A stretch of 64,000 bases of DNA, from NCBI RefSeq assembly GCF_007830495.1, contig NZ_VLKW01000004.1, positions 62,001 through 126,000 of the forward strand. Direction: 5' to 3'. The stretch comes from Pseudoduganella flava (GTDB taxonomy: Bacteria; Pseudomonadota; Gammaproteobacteria; Burkholderiales; Burkholderiaceae_D). This document shows, one piece after another, positions 24,652 to 33,548 of the stretch (the stretch's first letter is position 1; each line of letters opens with the position of its first letter). Under the pieces are notes generated by a model. It worked only from the letters and a program-made list of their open reading frames with translations, was not told the origin of the DNA and ran no database searches. Both the position numbers and the translations under genes were made by a program.

Positions 24652-24842
24652 TTACCGTAAACTCTTGGCAGTGCGCGGGGGCTGCGCACAAGTAATGTAA
24701 GAGCCCTGTAACTGACCTGGTTGCCGCCTTGCCGGCAACTGGCTCGAACCAAGGCTGGCTAGCCGTTAAAAAATAGTCCTAAAAATTGCCAGCGTTTTCA
24801 CAGCTGTGTATACTTGGGTGCCTGAAAGCAATTCCGCAGTTA

Positions 24843-24867
24843 GAGCGCACGAGGCTGCGTCAGCGTG
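24843..24867. other. attR of the genomic island
   Basis: On the plus strand GAGCGCA-CGAGGC from the island meets TG (24856-24857) and then CGT-CAGCGTG from radC. Confidence 0.8.
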
Positions 24868-25301
24868 CCGCGAAACAGTTCGCGGACGGCGATCAGGCGG
24901 TTCCGCACGTCCAGGAACAGCACGTGGAACGATTCATAGGGCCGGCCCGCCATGGCGAGGCGCAGGTAATCCTTGGCGGCCTGCGGCGAGCAGATCACCT
25001 GGCGGGACAGCATGTCGTCGCGGATCGCCCGCCGCGCCAGCTCGATGACGGCATTCAGTTGGGCATACTTGGCCGGGCCCAGGCCGGGCACGCTGGAAAA
25101 CTCCTTCAGGTTCGCGCCCAGCAGCGCCTGCAGCGAGCCGAAGTGCCGCACCAGGTCGCCGGCCAGTTCCACGGCGTTCTTGCCCCGTACGCCCACGCGC
25201 AGGAACACGGCGAGCAATTCCGCATCCGACAGCGCCTGCGCGCCCTCGCGGATCAGCCGTTCGCGGGGGCGCTTGTGTTCCGGCCAGTTCGAGATGCTCA
25301 T
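24856..25301 (-). pseudogene. radC: N-terminal part of radC, cut by the genomic island
   Basis: Begins MSISNWPEHKRPRERLIREG and contains the helix-hairpin-helix domain of the UPF0758/RadC family (LLGANLKEFSSVPGLGPAKY). It continues to LFRGTLTQ at the junction and then stops a few codons into the island (Pro-Arg-Ala-Leu-stop). The JAMM metal motif is on the other fragment at 8745-8973, so no complete RadC can be made while the island is in place. The intact codon at the junction would be CAC (His). radC is generally dispensable, which makes it a tolerant insertion site. Confidence 0.93.
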
Positions 25302-25463
25302 GGGGCCTCCAGGGCAGGGTGGGAACTCATTATCCCAACGCCGCGGCGCGGCGTGCTGATGTGGCTAAGAGTCGCGATGGGAACCTGCTCAGCCCGCCGC
25401 CAGCCGTACCGCGCCGCCCAAGCTGGCTTACAATACCGGTTTGCCCAGCTTCCGAAGAACATC

Positions 25464-25907
25464 ATGTCGAACGTCGTCACTCCTTCCGCCTATCTGACCC
25501 TGCATTACCGCCTGGCTTCGCTGGACGGCACGGACATCGTGTCCACCTTCGGCAGCACGCCCGCCACCTTGATGCTGGGGCAGGGCCAGCTGGCGCCCGT
25601 GCTGGAAGAGCTGCTGCTCGGGCTGCCGGAAGGCACGCACAAGACGTTCGAGCTGGAGCCGGGCGTCGCCTTCGGCCCGCGCAATCCCGAACTGATCCGC
25701 CCCGTGTCGCGCGCCACGCTGGACGAGAATTCCGTGCCCGGTGCGGAATACCGCGTGGGCGACCTGGTCGACTTTGCGGCGCCGGGCGGCGGCCGCTTCT
25801 CCGGCATCCTGCGCGAATTGCGCGACGATGCCGCCCTGTTCGATTTCAACCACCCGCTGGCCGGCCAGCCGGTGCGCTTCGAAGTGAACCTGATCTCCGT
25901 TCTGTAA
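25464..25907 (+). CDS. fkpB: FKBP-type peptidyl-prolyl isomerase, SlpA-like
   Basis: 147 residues. The FKBP half-barrel is seen in YLTLHYRLASLDGTDIVSTFG and LELEPGVAFGPRNPELIRPVSRA, with the inserted IF domain and a return to the FKBP strand (FDFNHPLAGQPVRFEVNLISVL), the order of SlyD/SlpA proteins. It catalyses proline isomerisation and chaperones folding in the cytoplasm. The gene stands directly before ispH (3-base gap), as in E. coli where fkpB and ispH are neighbours. Confidence 0.92.
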   Translation: MSNVVTPSAYLTLHYRLASLDGTDIVSTFGSTPATLMLGQGQLAPVLEELLLGLPEGTHKTFELEPGVAFGPRNPELIRPVSRATLDENSVPGAEYRVGDLVDFAAPGGGRFSGILRELRDDAALFDFNHPLAGQPVRFEVNLISVL

Positions 25908-25910
25908 TCT

Positions 25911-26843
25911 ATGCACATGGACAAAGAAATCCTCCTGGCCCAGCCGCGCGGCTTTTGCGCAGGCGTGGACCGCGCCATCGAGATCGTCGAGCGCGCGCTG
26001 AACCAGTTCGGCGCGCCGATCTACGTGCGCCATGAAATCGTGCACAACGCCTACGTCGTCGAAGACCTGCGCGCCAAGGGCGCGATCTTCATCGAGGAAC
26101 TCGACGATGTCCCGGCCGGCAATACCCTCGTGTTCTCGGCCCACGGCGTGTCGAAAGCCGTGCGCGCCGAAGCGGAGGCGCGCGGCCTGTCGATCTTCGA
26201 CGCCACCTGCCCGCTGGTCACGAAAGTGCACGTGGAAGTGGCGAAGATGCGCAAGGCCGGCTGCGAGATCATCATGATCGGCCACGACGGCCACCCGGAA
26301 GTCGAAGGCACGATGGGCCAGGCCGAGGAAGGCATGTACCTCGTCGAAACGCTCGACGACGTGGCCACGCTGCAGGTGAAGAACCCGGAGCAGTTGGCCT
26401 ATGTGTCGCAGACCACGCTGTCGGTCGACGACACGGCCGACATCATCGCCGCGCTGAAGGCGAAGTTCCCGGCCATCCAGGAGCCGAAGAAGGGCGACAT
26501 CTGCTACGCGACGACGAACCGCCAGGAAGCCGTGAAGTTCATGGCGCCGCAGGTCGAGGTCGTCATCGTCGTCGGCAGCCCGAACAGCTCGAACTCGAAT
26601 CGGCTGCGCGAAGTGGCCCGCAAGATGGGCACGCCGGCCTATATGGTGGACCGCGCGGACCAGATCGACCCCGCCTGGCTGGAAGGCCACCAGCGCATCG
26701 GCGTCACGGCCGGGGCGTCCGCGCCGGAAGTGCTGGTGCAGGCCGTCATCGACCGGCTGAAGGCGCTGGGCGCGAAGAGCGTGCGCCCGCTGGAGGGTGT
26801 CGAGGAAAACGTCACGTTCCCGCTGCCGAAGGGCCTGGTCTGA
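25911..26843 (+). CDS. ispH: 4-hydroxy-3-methylbut-2-enyl diphosphate reductase
   Basis: 310 residues. IspH makes IPP and DMAPP in the last step of the MEP isoprenoid pathway with a 4Fe-4S cluster. The three cluster Cys are in [26 protein letters not shown] and [12 protein letters not shown]. The conserved [14 protein letters not shown] and the His in [20 protein letters not shown] context are present. An in-frame ATG two codons later (25917) is an equally good start. It is cotranscribed with fkpB. Confidence 0.97.
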   Translation: MHMDKEILLAQPRGFCAGVDRAIEIVERALNQFGAPIYVRHEIVHNAYVVEDLRAKGAIFIEELDDVPAGNTLVFSAHGVSKAVRAEAEARGLSIFDATCPLVTKVHVEVAKMRKAGCEIIMIGHDGHPEVEGTMGQAEEGMYLVETLDDVATLQVKNPEQLAYVSQTTLSVDDTADIIAALKAKFPAIQEPKKGDICYATTNRQEAVKFMAPQVEVVIVVGSPNSSNSNRLREVARKMGTPAYMVDRADQIDPAWLEGHQRIGVTAGASAPEVLVQAVIDRLKALGAKSVRPLEGVEENVTFPLPKGLV

Positions 26844-26948
26844 TCGCCGACACAACACTTCCGCACTGTTGATGAAGGAGAAAGCTTTCCCCGCGCTGAA
26901 TTTTGTTTAGAATTGCTGCGTTTTTTCCGCGTTTAGTTTTTGCGCGGA

Positions 26949-27029
26949 ATGGCTATGATGGCGAGCTTGTGTATTAAATTGCCGATCGGACTATGTTTTG
27001 ATCGGCTGCCAGAGCTAGGCAGGACGTAG
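26949..27029 (+). CDS. Putative leader peptide of the liv operon
   Basis: A 26-codon frame (ATG at 26949, TAG at 27027) about 130 bases before livH. It contains five leucines, four of them encoded by TTG or CTA, which are rare in this CTG-rich genome, and two isoleucines. Part of it overlaps a 7-bp hairpin (26981-26987/27000-27006), and an intrinsic terminator follows at 27082-27115. That order is typical of transcription attenuation. GCGGA lies too close to the first ATG; the ATGs at 26955 and 26958 are spaced better. A competing reading is that TATGAT at 26954-26959 is a -10 box, in which case the frame is not translated. Confidence 0.4.
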   Translation: MAMMASLCIKLPIGLCFDRLPELGRT

Positions 27030-27081
27030 TACGATGCAGGCCCGTTCACAAGGACGGGTTCGACGCTACAAGGTCACGCGG

Positions 27082-27115
27082 CGGCACTCCAGGGCTATCC
27101 CCGGGTGCCGTTTTT
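27082..27115 (+). terminator. Intrinsic terminator in the livHMGF leader (possible attenuator)
   Basis: CGGCAC / GTGCCG with an inner GGG/CCC stem, followed by TTTTTG. It lies 40 bases upstream of the livH ATG, so transcripts must read through it to reach the operon. Confidence 0.75.
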
Positions 27116-27156
27116 GTTACGCGGGCGGTACACCGCTCGCGCAAAGAAGGGGAGCA

Positions 27157-28086
27157 ATGGATACCTTTATCCAACAAATTATCAACGGCCTCGTGCTGGG
27201 CAGCATGTACGCCCTCGTCGCACTCGGCTACACGATGGTGTACGGGGTGCTGAACCTGATTAACTTCGCCCACGGCGACGTGCTGATGGTCGGCGCGATG
27301 ATCGGCCTCACGATCCTCAACCTCCTGGGCGCCCATTTCCCCGAGATGAACGGCTGGCTGCAGCTGGGCATCGCCATCCTCGGCGCCATTCCCGGCTGCA
27401 TGATCGTCAACGTGCTGATCGAACGGATCGCCTACCGCCGCCTGCGCAATGCGCCGCGCCTCGCCCCGCTGATCACGGCGATCGGCATGTCGATCCTGCT
27501 GCAGACGTTCGCGATGATGATCTGGGGCCGCAACCCGCTGCCGTTCCCGCAACTGCTGCCGAGCGATCCGATCGCCGTCGGCGGCGCCGTGATCAGCGTG
27601 ACGCAGGTGCTGCTGCTGGCACTGGCCGCGCTGTCGATGTGCGCACTGGTGTTCCTCGTCGAGAAAACCAAGATGGGCCGGGCGATGCGCGCCGTGGCCG
27701 AGAATCCCCGCGTGGCGGGCCTGATGGGCGTCGATTCGAACCGGGTGATCGTCTACACGTTCGCGATCGGCGCGGCGCTGGCCGGCGTGGCCGGCGTGAT
27801 GTGGGGCGCGAACTATGCGTCGATCCAGTTCGCGATGGGCACGATCCCCGGCCTGAAGGCGTTCTGCGCCGCCGTGCTGGGCGGGATCGGCAACATCTAC
27901 GGCGCGATGATCGGCGGGATCGTCCTCGGCATCATCGAAAGCCTGGGCGCCGGCTACATCGGCGACCTGACCGGCGGCTTCTTTGGCAGCCACTACCAGG
28001 ATATCTTCGCGTTCATCGTGCTGATCCTCGTGCTGACCGTGCGGCCGTCCGGCATCATGGGCGAGCGCGTGGCCGACCGCGCATAA
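27157..28086 (+). CDS. livH: Branched-chain amino acid ABC transporter, permease LivH
   Basis: 309 residues with about eight hydrophobic helices. The N-terminal block is QQIINGLVLGSMYALVALGY, followed by YGVLNLINFAHGD, the LivH signature. The cytoplasmic EAA-like loop near 190-215 reads RAMRAVAENPRVAGLMGVD. The ATG at 27157 follows AAGGGGAGC. It forms the membrane channel with LivM. First gene of livH-M-G-F. The periplasmic binding protein is not encoded in this window. Confidence 0.95.
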   Translation: MDTFIQQIINGLVLGSMYALVALGYTMVYGVLNLINFAHGDVLMVGAMIGLTILNLLGAHFPEMNGWLQLGIAILGAIPGCMIVNVLIERIAYRRLRNAPRLAPLITAIGMSILLQTFAMMIWGRNPLPFPQLLPSDPIAVGGAVISVTQVLLLALAALSMCALVFLVEKTKMGRAMRAVAENPRVAGLMGVDSNRVIVYTFAIGAALAGVAGVMWGANYASIQFAMGTIPGLKAFCAAVLGGIGNIYGAMIGGIVLGIIESLGAGYIGDLTGGFFGSHYQDIFAFIVLILVLTVRPSGIMGERVADRA

Positions 28087-28095
28087 GGAACCATC

Positions 28096-29313
28096 ATGGC
28101 ACTCTTAAATTTCGATACGTCCCGCAAGCCCAAGCAGGCTTACACCAGCATGGCACTGCTGCTGGTCGTGATGCTGGCCTTCCCGTTCATCGCCCAGAAT
28201 TTCGGTAACTCGTGGGTGCGCATCGCCGACCTGGCGCTGCTGTACATCATGCTGGCGCTGGGCCTGAACATCGTCGTCGGCTTTGCCGGCCTGCTGGACC
28301 TGGGCTACATCGCGTTCTACGCCGTGGGCGCCTACATGACGGGCCTGTTGGCATCGCCGCAGTTCGCGACCTTGCTTGAATCGATCATCGCGCTGCACCC
28401 GTCGTTCGGCGAGACGCTCGTCGCGATCCTTGGCGAGGACATCCGCGCCAACGGCATCCACCTGTCCGTGTGGTTCATCGTGCCGATCGCGGCAGCGCTG
28501 GCCGGCCTGTTCGGCGCGCTGCTGGGCGCGCCCACACTGAAGCTGCGCGGCGACTACCTTGCCATCGTGACGCTAGGCTTCGGCGAGATCATCCGCATCT
28601 TCATGAACAACCTGAACGACCCGATCAACTTCACCAACGGCCCGCAGGGCATCAACCTGATCGACTCGATCAAGGTGTTCGGCGTGGACCTGGCGGGCGA
28701 GCAGGGCTCGGGTGCGATGGTGTCGCTGGGCTCCGTGCAGATCCCATCCGTCAACGCGTACTACTTCCTGTTCCTGCTGCTGACGATCGCGACGATCTTC
28801 ATCACGTCGCGCCTGCAGCACTCGCGCCTGGGCCGTGCCTGGGTGGCGATCCGCGAAGACGAGATCGCAGCCAAGGCCATGGGCATCAACACCCGCAACG
28901 TCAAGCTGCTGGCGTTCTCGATGGGCGCTACGTTCGGCGGCGTCGCCGGCGCGATGTTCGGCGCGTTCCAGGGCTTCGTGTCGCCCGAATCGTTCTCGCT
29001 GACCGAATCGATCGCCGTGCTGGCGATGGTCGTGCTGGGCGGGATCGGCCACATTCCCGGCGTCGTGCTGGGCGGCGCGCTGCTGGCGGCGTTGCCGGAA
29101 GTGCTGCGCCACGTCGTCGAGCCGCTGCAGCAGCAGCTGTTCGGCAAGGTGCTGATCGAGGCCGAGGTGCTGCGCCAGCTGCTGTACGGCCTGGCGCTGG
29201 TACTGATCATGCTCGTCAACCCGGCCGGCCTGTGGCCGTCGCCGAAGCACGAGGATCGGCCGGACGGCGATTCGGACACGAAGGGACAAGCGTCCGGCGT
29301 GGTGGCGGCGTAA
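28096..29313 (+). CDS. livM: Branched-chain amino acid ABC transporter, permease LivM
   Basis: 405 residues. The LivM signature is LNIVVGFAGLLDLGYIAFYAVGAY, followed by APTLKLRGDYLAIVTLGFGEIIRIF and the loop RAWVAIREDEIAAKAMGINTRNVKLLAF. Helices fill most of the protein, with a hydrophilic loop between residues 85 and 115. It pairs with LivH and lies nine bases after it. The C-terminal 25 residues are polar and variable. Confidence 0.95.
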   Translation: MALLNFDTSRKPKQAYTSMALLLVVMLAFPFIAQNFGNSWVRIADLALLYIMLALGLNIVVGFAGLLDLGYIAFYAVGAYMTGLLASPQFATLLESIIALHPSFGETLVAILGEDIRANGIHLSVWFIVPIAAALAGLFGALLGAPTLKLRGDYLAIVTLGFGEIIRIFMNNLNDPINFTNGPQGINLIDSIKVFGVDLAGEQGSGAMVSLGSVQIPSVNAYYFLFLLLTIATIFITSRLQHSRLGRAWVAIREDEIAAKAMGINTRNVKLLAFSMGATFGGVAGAMFGAFQGFVSPESFSLTESIAVLAMVVLGGIGHIPGVVLGGALLAALPEVLRHVVEPLQQQLFGKVLIEAEVLRQLLYGLALVLIMLVNPAGLWPSPKHEDRPDGDSDTKGQASGVVAA

Positions 29314-29322
29314 GGAAAGCAT

Positions 29323-30092
29323 ATGAACGAAGAAGTCATTCTGGACATCAAGGGCGTCAACAAGCGCTTCGGCGGCCTGCAGGCGCTTACCGACGTCGGC
29401 ATCCACATCAAGCGCGGCCAGATCTATGGCCTGATCGGCCCGAACGGCGCCGGCAAGACCACGTTCTTCAACGTGATCACGGGCCTGTATCAACCCGACA
29501 CCGGCACGTTCGAACTGGCCGGCAAACCCTATTCGCCATCGGCGCCGCACGCGGTGGCGAAGGCTGGCATCGCCCGCACGTTCCAGAACATCCGCCTGTT
29601 CGGCGAGATGACGGCGCTGGAGAACGTGATGGTGGGCCGTCACGTGCGCACGCACCAGGGCGTGTTCGGTGCGGTCTTCCGCCACAAGGCGGCGCGCGAC
29701 GAAGAGGCGGCGATCCGCCGGCGCGCGCAGGAGCTGCTGGACTTCGTCGGCATCGGCCAGTTCGCCAGCCGTACGTCGAAATACCTGTCCTACGGCGACC
29801 AGCGCCGCCTCGAGATCGCCCGCGCGCTGGCGACAGACCCGCAGTTGCTGGCGCTGGACGAACCGGCCGCCGGCATGAACGCGACCGAGAAGCTGGCACT
29901 GCGCGAGCTGCTCGTGAAGATCAAGGCCGAAGGCAAGACGGTGCTCTTGATCGAGCACGACGTGAAGCTGATGATGGGCCTGTGCGACCGCATCAGCGTT
30001 CTTGAATACGGCAAGCTGATCGCCGAAGGCCTGCCGCACGAAATTCAAAGCAATCAGGCCGTCATTGACGCCTATCTGGGAGGATCGCACTG

Positions 30093-30093
<1 letters not shown>
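29323..30093 (+). CDS. livG: Branched-chain amino acid ABC transporter, ATPase LivG
   Basis: 256 residues. Walker A is GPNGAGKTTFFN, the Q loop is ARTFQNIRLF, and the signature region reads KYLSYGDQRRLEIARAL (Tyr-Gly-Asp in place of the canonical Gly-Gly-Gln, usual in LivG). Walker B is LLALDEPAAGMN and the switch His is in LLIEHDVKLMMGL. The last base of its stop overlaps the livF ATG. Confidence 0.96.
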
Positions 30094-30830
<737 letters not shown>

Positions 30831-30868
30831 GAAAAGCAAAGGGGGCCGCTGGCCCACTTGCACTCAAC

Positions 30869-30986
30869 GGCAGAAGCCGGGGTCAGGAAGGAGTGCGGGC
30901 TTGCAAGCCCGCACCGCTTTGCCGGCAAGGCGCGGTGCGCCTTGAAACCCCGGCAAAGCCCCGCCGGTCTGACCCCGGCTTCTGCC
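30869..30986. repeat. Long intergenic inverted repeat (GGGGTCAG family, copy A)
   Basis: A perfect 18-base inverted repeat, GGCAGAAGCCGGGGTCAG at 30869-30886 and its complement at 30969-30986, encloses two further GC-rich hairpins. A related copy lies at 47206-47341. It lies between the convergent livF and ammonia-lyase genes and could end both transcripts. Confidence 0.75.
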
Positions 30987-31019
30987 TTTGGGTTTAACAA
31001 TGCCCACGGCCCGCAACCG

Positions 31020-31985
31020 TCACCCCACCAACTGCGCAAACCTGGCCAGGTCGATATTCCCGCCGCTGATGACGAAGCCGACCTTCTTGCCGTGCAACCG
31101 GTCCTTCATCGCACGGGCCGCCGCGAAGCCCAGGCAGCCGGTCGGTTCGACGACCAGTTTCATCCGTTCGGCGAAGAAGCGCATCGCGTCGACCAGTTCG
31201 GCGTCCGATGCCGTCAGGATGTCCTCCACCTCGCGCTGGATGATCGGGAACGTCAGGTTGCCCAGGTGCTGGGTTTGCGCGCCGTCGGCGATCGTCTGGG
31301 GCGTGTCGATGTGGACGATGCTGCCGCTGCGCAGCGAGCGCTGGCCGTCGTTGCCCGCTTCCGGCTCCACGCCGAACACCTTGGTGCGCGGCGACAGCGC
31401 GCGTGCCGTCAGCGCCGAGCCGGACAGCAGGCCGCCGCCGCCCAGCGGCGTGAACAGGTAATCGAGTTCGCCCACTTCCTCGAACAGTTCCTTGGCCGCC
31501 GTGCCCTGGCCGGCGATCACGTCGGCGTGGTCGTATGGCGGAATCAACGTCAGGCCGTGGCGCGCCGCCAGGTCGCGGCCGATCTGTTCGCGGTCTTCCT
31601 TGTAGCGGTCGTAGATCACGACGGTCGCGCCATAGCCCTTCGTGGCCGCCACCTTCGCCGCGGGCGCATCGTGCGGCATCACGATCGTGGCCGGAATGCC
31701 CAGCAGTTGCGCCGACAGCGCGATGGCTTGCGCATGGTTACCCGATGAGAAGGCGACGACGCCGGCCCGGCGCTGCGCCGCGTCGAACCGCGCCAGCGCG
31801 TTGTAGGCGCCGCGGAACTTGAACGCGCCCATCCGCTGCAGGTTCTCGGCCTTGAAGAACAGTTGCGCGCCCAGCAGCTCGTTGGCGGTGCGCGACGTCA
31901 GCACTGGCGTACGGTGCGCGTGGCCGGCGATGCGGCCTGCCGCAGCCACCACGTCGTCATACGTTGGAAGTGTCGTATCGGTCAT
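31020..31985 (-). CDS. PLP-dependent threonine/serine (3-hydroxyaspartate) ammonia-lyase
   Basis: 321 residues from the ATG at 31985, behind AAAGGAA. Fold type II PLP enzyme: the Schiff-base Lys is in RMGAFKFRGAYNAL, the phosphate-binding loop is PLGGGGLLSG, and FSSGNHAQAIALSA is the conserved Asn loop. Single-domain forms without the ACT regulatory tail include serine racemases, catabolic threonine dehydratases and threo-3-hydroxyaspartate ammonia-lyases. The adjacent DauR-like regulator gene points to amino acid catabolism. Exact substrate is not settled by sequence. Confidence 0.88.
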   Translation of the reverse strand: MTDTTLPTYDDVVAAAGRIAGHAHRTPVLTSRTANELLGAQLFFKAENLQRMGAFKFRGAYNALARFDAAQRRAGVVAFSSGNHAQAIALSAQLLGIPATIVMPHDAPAAKVAATKGYGATVVIYDRYKEDREQIGRDLAARHGLTLIPPYDHADVIAGQGTAAKELFEEVGELDYLFTPLGGGGLLSGSALTARALSPRTKVFGVEPEAGNDGQRSLRSGSIVHIDTPQTIADGAQTQHLGNLTFPIIQREVEDILTASDAELVDAMRFFAERMKLVVEPTGCLGFAAARAMKDRLHGKKVGFVISGGNIDLARFAQLVG

Positions 31986-32004
31986 CGGTTTCCTTTCATT
32001 GAAA

Positions 32005-32625
32005 TCAGCGGGCATCGTTGTACACGGTGGCGCGCGAGACGCCGAGGCAGGCGGCCACGGTTTCCATCGCGCGGCGCACGTCCGTCATGCCGGCGTCCTT
32101 GAGTTCCTGCAGCAGCAGGCGGCGTTCGGCAGCCTTCAGCGCGCGCGGCGTCGTGTTGTGCCGGGCGGCGAACTGGTCGATGTAACGGCGCAGCGCCTCG
32201 GTGCCGGATGGCTCCAGCGTTTCCAGCACCTGGGCGCCTTCCGTGCGGCCGAACTGGCCGAGCAGCGCCTCCAGGCTGCGGAACAGGCTCACGTCCACGT
32301 TCAGGCACAGCGCCGCGATGTAGCGCCCGCCGCTGTCGCGGATGCCGATCGACGTGCTTTTTGCCGGCCTGCCGTCCGGGAAGCGGTTCGGGTAGTTCGC
32401 CACGACTTGCGCGTAGCCGGCATTGGCGATGCGGGCCAGGCCCAGTTCCGTGGCGGGATCGCCGACGGCGCGGCCAGACTGGTTGTTGTGGATCGCCAGC
32501 ACGGCGTGCTCGGGATCGAGCAGGTCGTGCAGCACCACTTCGCAGAAGGGCGCCAGGGTCTGGCCCAGCCCGGCCGCGACGTGGCGCAGCTGGTCGAGCA
32601 GGTGGTCGTGTTCGGTCGGTTGCAT
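32005..32625 (-). CDS. YheO/DauR-type transcriptional regulator
   Basis: 206 residues. The N-terminal half is the YheO-like PAS domain (FCEVVLHDLLDPEHAVLAIHN, then RYIAALCLNVDVS). The C-terminal part is the DauR helix-turn-helix (AERRLLLQELKDAGMTDVRRAMETVAACLGVSRATVYNDAR). DauR-type proteins sense amino acid-related metabolites and repress catabolic genes. It lies 20 bases upstream of the ammonia-lyase on the same strand and probably controls it. Confidence 0.9.
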   Translation of the reverse strand: MQPTEHDHLLDQLRHVAAGLGQTLAPFCEVVLHDLLDPEHAVLAIHNNQSGRAVGDPATELGLARIANAGYAQVVANYPNRFPDGRPAKSTSIGIRDSGGRYIAALCLNVDVSLFRSLEALLGQFGRTEGAQVLETLEPSGTEALRRYIDQFAARHNTTPRALKAAERRLLLQELKDAGMTDVRRAMETVAACLGVSRATVYNDAR

Positions 32626-32670
32626 TTGTACAGATTATCTGAAACTGGAAAAAATGTATACTGCCGGGAC

Positions 32671-32701
32671 GAAAAAATGCCCCGAACCGTGGCCGGGGCA
32701 T
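32671..32701 (-). terminator. Intrinsic terminator of the phasin gene
   Basis: TGCCCCG / CGGGGCA stem; on the minus strand followed by ATTTTTTC. Confidence 0.82.
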
Positions 32702-32791
32702 GCGAAGGACATCCGCTGAGAGGACCCACGGATGCCGAGGAGACCTGGTACAGCGATGCTTTCAGTGCCGGCCTGTGCCGGCGTGCGCGGA

Positions 32792-33364
32792 TTACTTGGC
32801 GGCGGCCGTGGCAGCGGTCGGCGCGGCCTTGACGGCGGCGGTGAACTGGTTGACTGCGGCGTTCACGTTCGCTTCGATGGCTTCGGCAGCCTGCTTGGCG
32901 GTGCGGGTGAACTGCTCGTAACCGGCGTTCGCGCTGCCCAGTGCGGACTTGAACAGGGCGACGGCGCTTTCGGTGCCGGCCGGCGCGTTCTTGCTCACTT
33001 CGTCCACCAGGGAAATCACCTTGCGGTTCGTTTCCAGGATCTGCGATTCGGCGGCTTTCGAGAACTCGGCGGCGGTGCCGGAGGCGATCGACGTCAGGTG
33101 ACGGCCGTAAGCGATGGCCTTTTCTGCGGTCGGCTGGGCCTGGGCTGCGCTCAGCGAGAAGAACTCTTGCGGATCCTTAGCAGTCAGCAGCTGCTTGGCG
33201 GTGGCCGAGGTATCTTCCAGCGAGGCCTTGGCTGCCGTCAGGTTCAGGTCGACGAGCTTTTCGACGCCTTCGAACGTCTTGTTCGTCAGAGCGGAGAAGA
33301 TCGCGAATTGGCTTTCGAAGTTGGCCTTGGTCGCATTGGAAAATTGCTCAGGAATCGAAAACAT
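32792..33364 (-). CDS. Phasin family protein (polyhydroxyalkanoate granule coat)
   Basis: 190 residues starting MFSIPEQFSNATKANFESQF at the ATG at 33364, with GGAGAA five bases upstream. It is a low-complexity amphipathic helical protein with no Cys, containing the phasin_2 pattern ALTNKTFEGVEKLVDLNLTAAKASLED and ending in an Ala/Thr/Lys tail (KAAPTAATAAAK). Phasins coat PHA granules and set their size and number. No PHA synthase is nearby. It has its own terminator and is monocistronic. Confidence 0.93.
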   Translation of the reverse strand: MFSIPEQFSNATKANFESQFAIFSALTNKTFEGVEKLVDLNLTAAKASLEDTSATAKQLLTAKDPQEFFSLSAAQAQPTAEKAIAYGRHLTSIASGTAAEFSKAAESQILETNRKVISLVDEVSKNAPAGTESAVALFKSALGSANAGYEQFTRTAKQAAEAIEANVNAAVNQFTAAVKAAPTAATAAAK

Positions 33365-33548
33365 GTAGTTCTCCAATAATGATTTAAACGTTGATGAAAG
33401 CTGGCTGTAGGTCGCTACAGCCATTGTGCAACGCAACATGCCCAATTTTACGGTCGCTGCGTTTTAAGTCAAGCGAAATTTGTGCGTTGCACAAGAGCAT
33501 CGTCGAGGTCGCCCGGCCCTAAGGTTAAGCCCGTGTTAGACTGGCAAG

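Larger units (their letters stand above)
8974..24857. mobile_element. 15.9-kb serine-integrase genomic island inserted in radC
   Basis: The island runs between two TG dinucleotides (8974-8975 and 24856-24857), 15,882 bases apart, that interrupt radC. Rejoining the chromosome gives an attB with 7-base inverted arms CACGCTG/CAGCGTG three bases either side of TG. Rejoining the island ends gives an attP with 7-base arms GAGCGCA/TGCGCTC six bases either side of the same TG. A large serine integrase sits just inside the left end, as is usual. The cargo includes a small serine recombinase, a SIR2 defence-like gene, a replication-initiator module with a candidate giant RNA, a restriction-modification pair and several unknown genes. 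Base composition is lower and more uneven than in the backbone. No conjugation genes are seen, so it would need helper functions to transfer. Confidence 0.93.

Noticed and set aside
24786..25463. Upstream extension of fkpB across the radC fragment
   Set aside because: The open frame continues by chance through antisense radC and the island end. The ATG at 25464 gives the family N-terminus.
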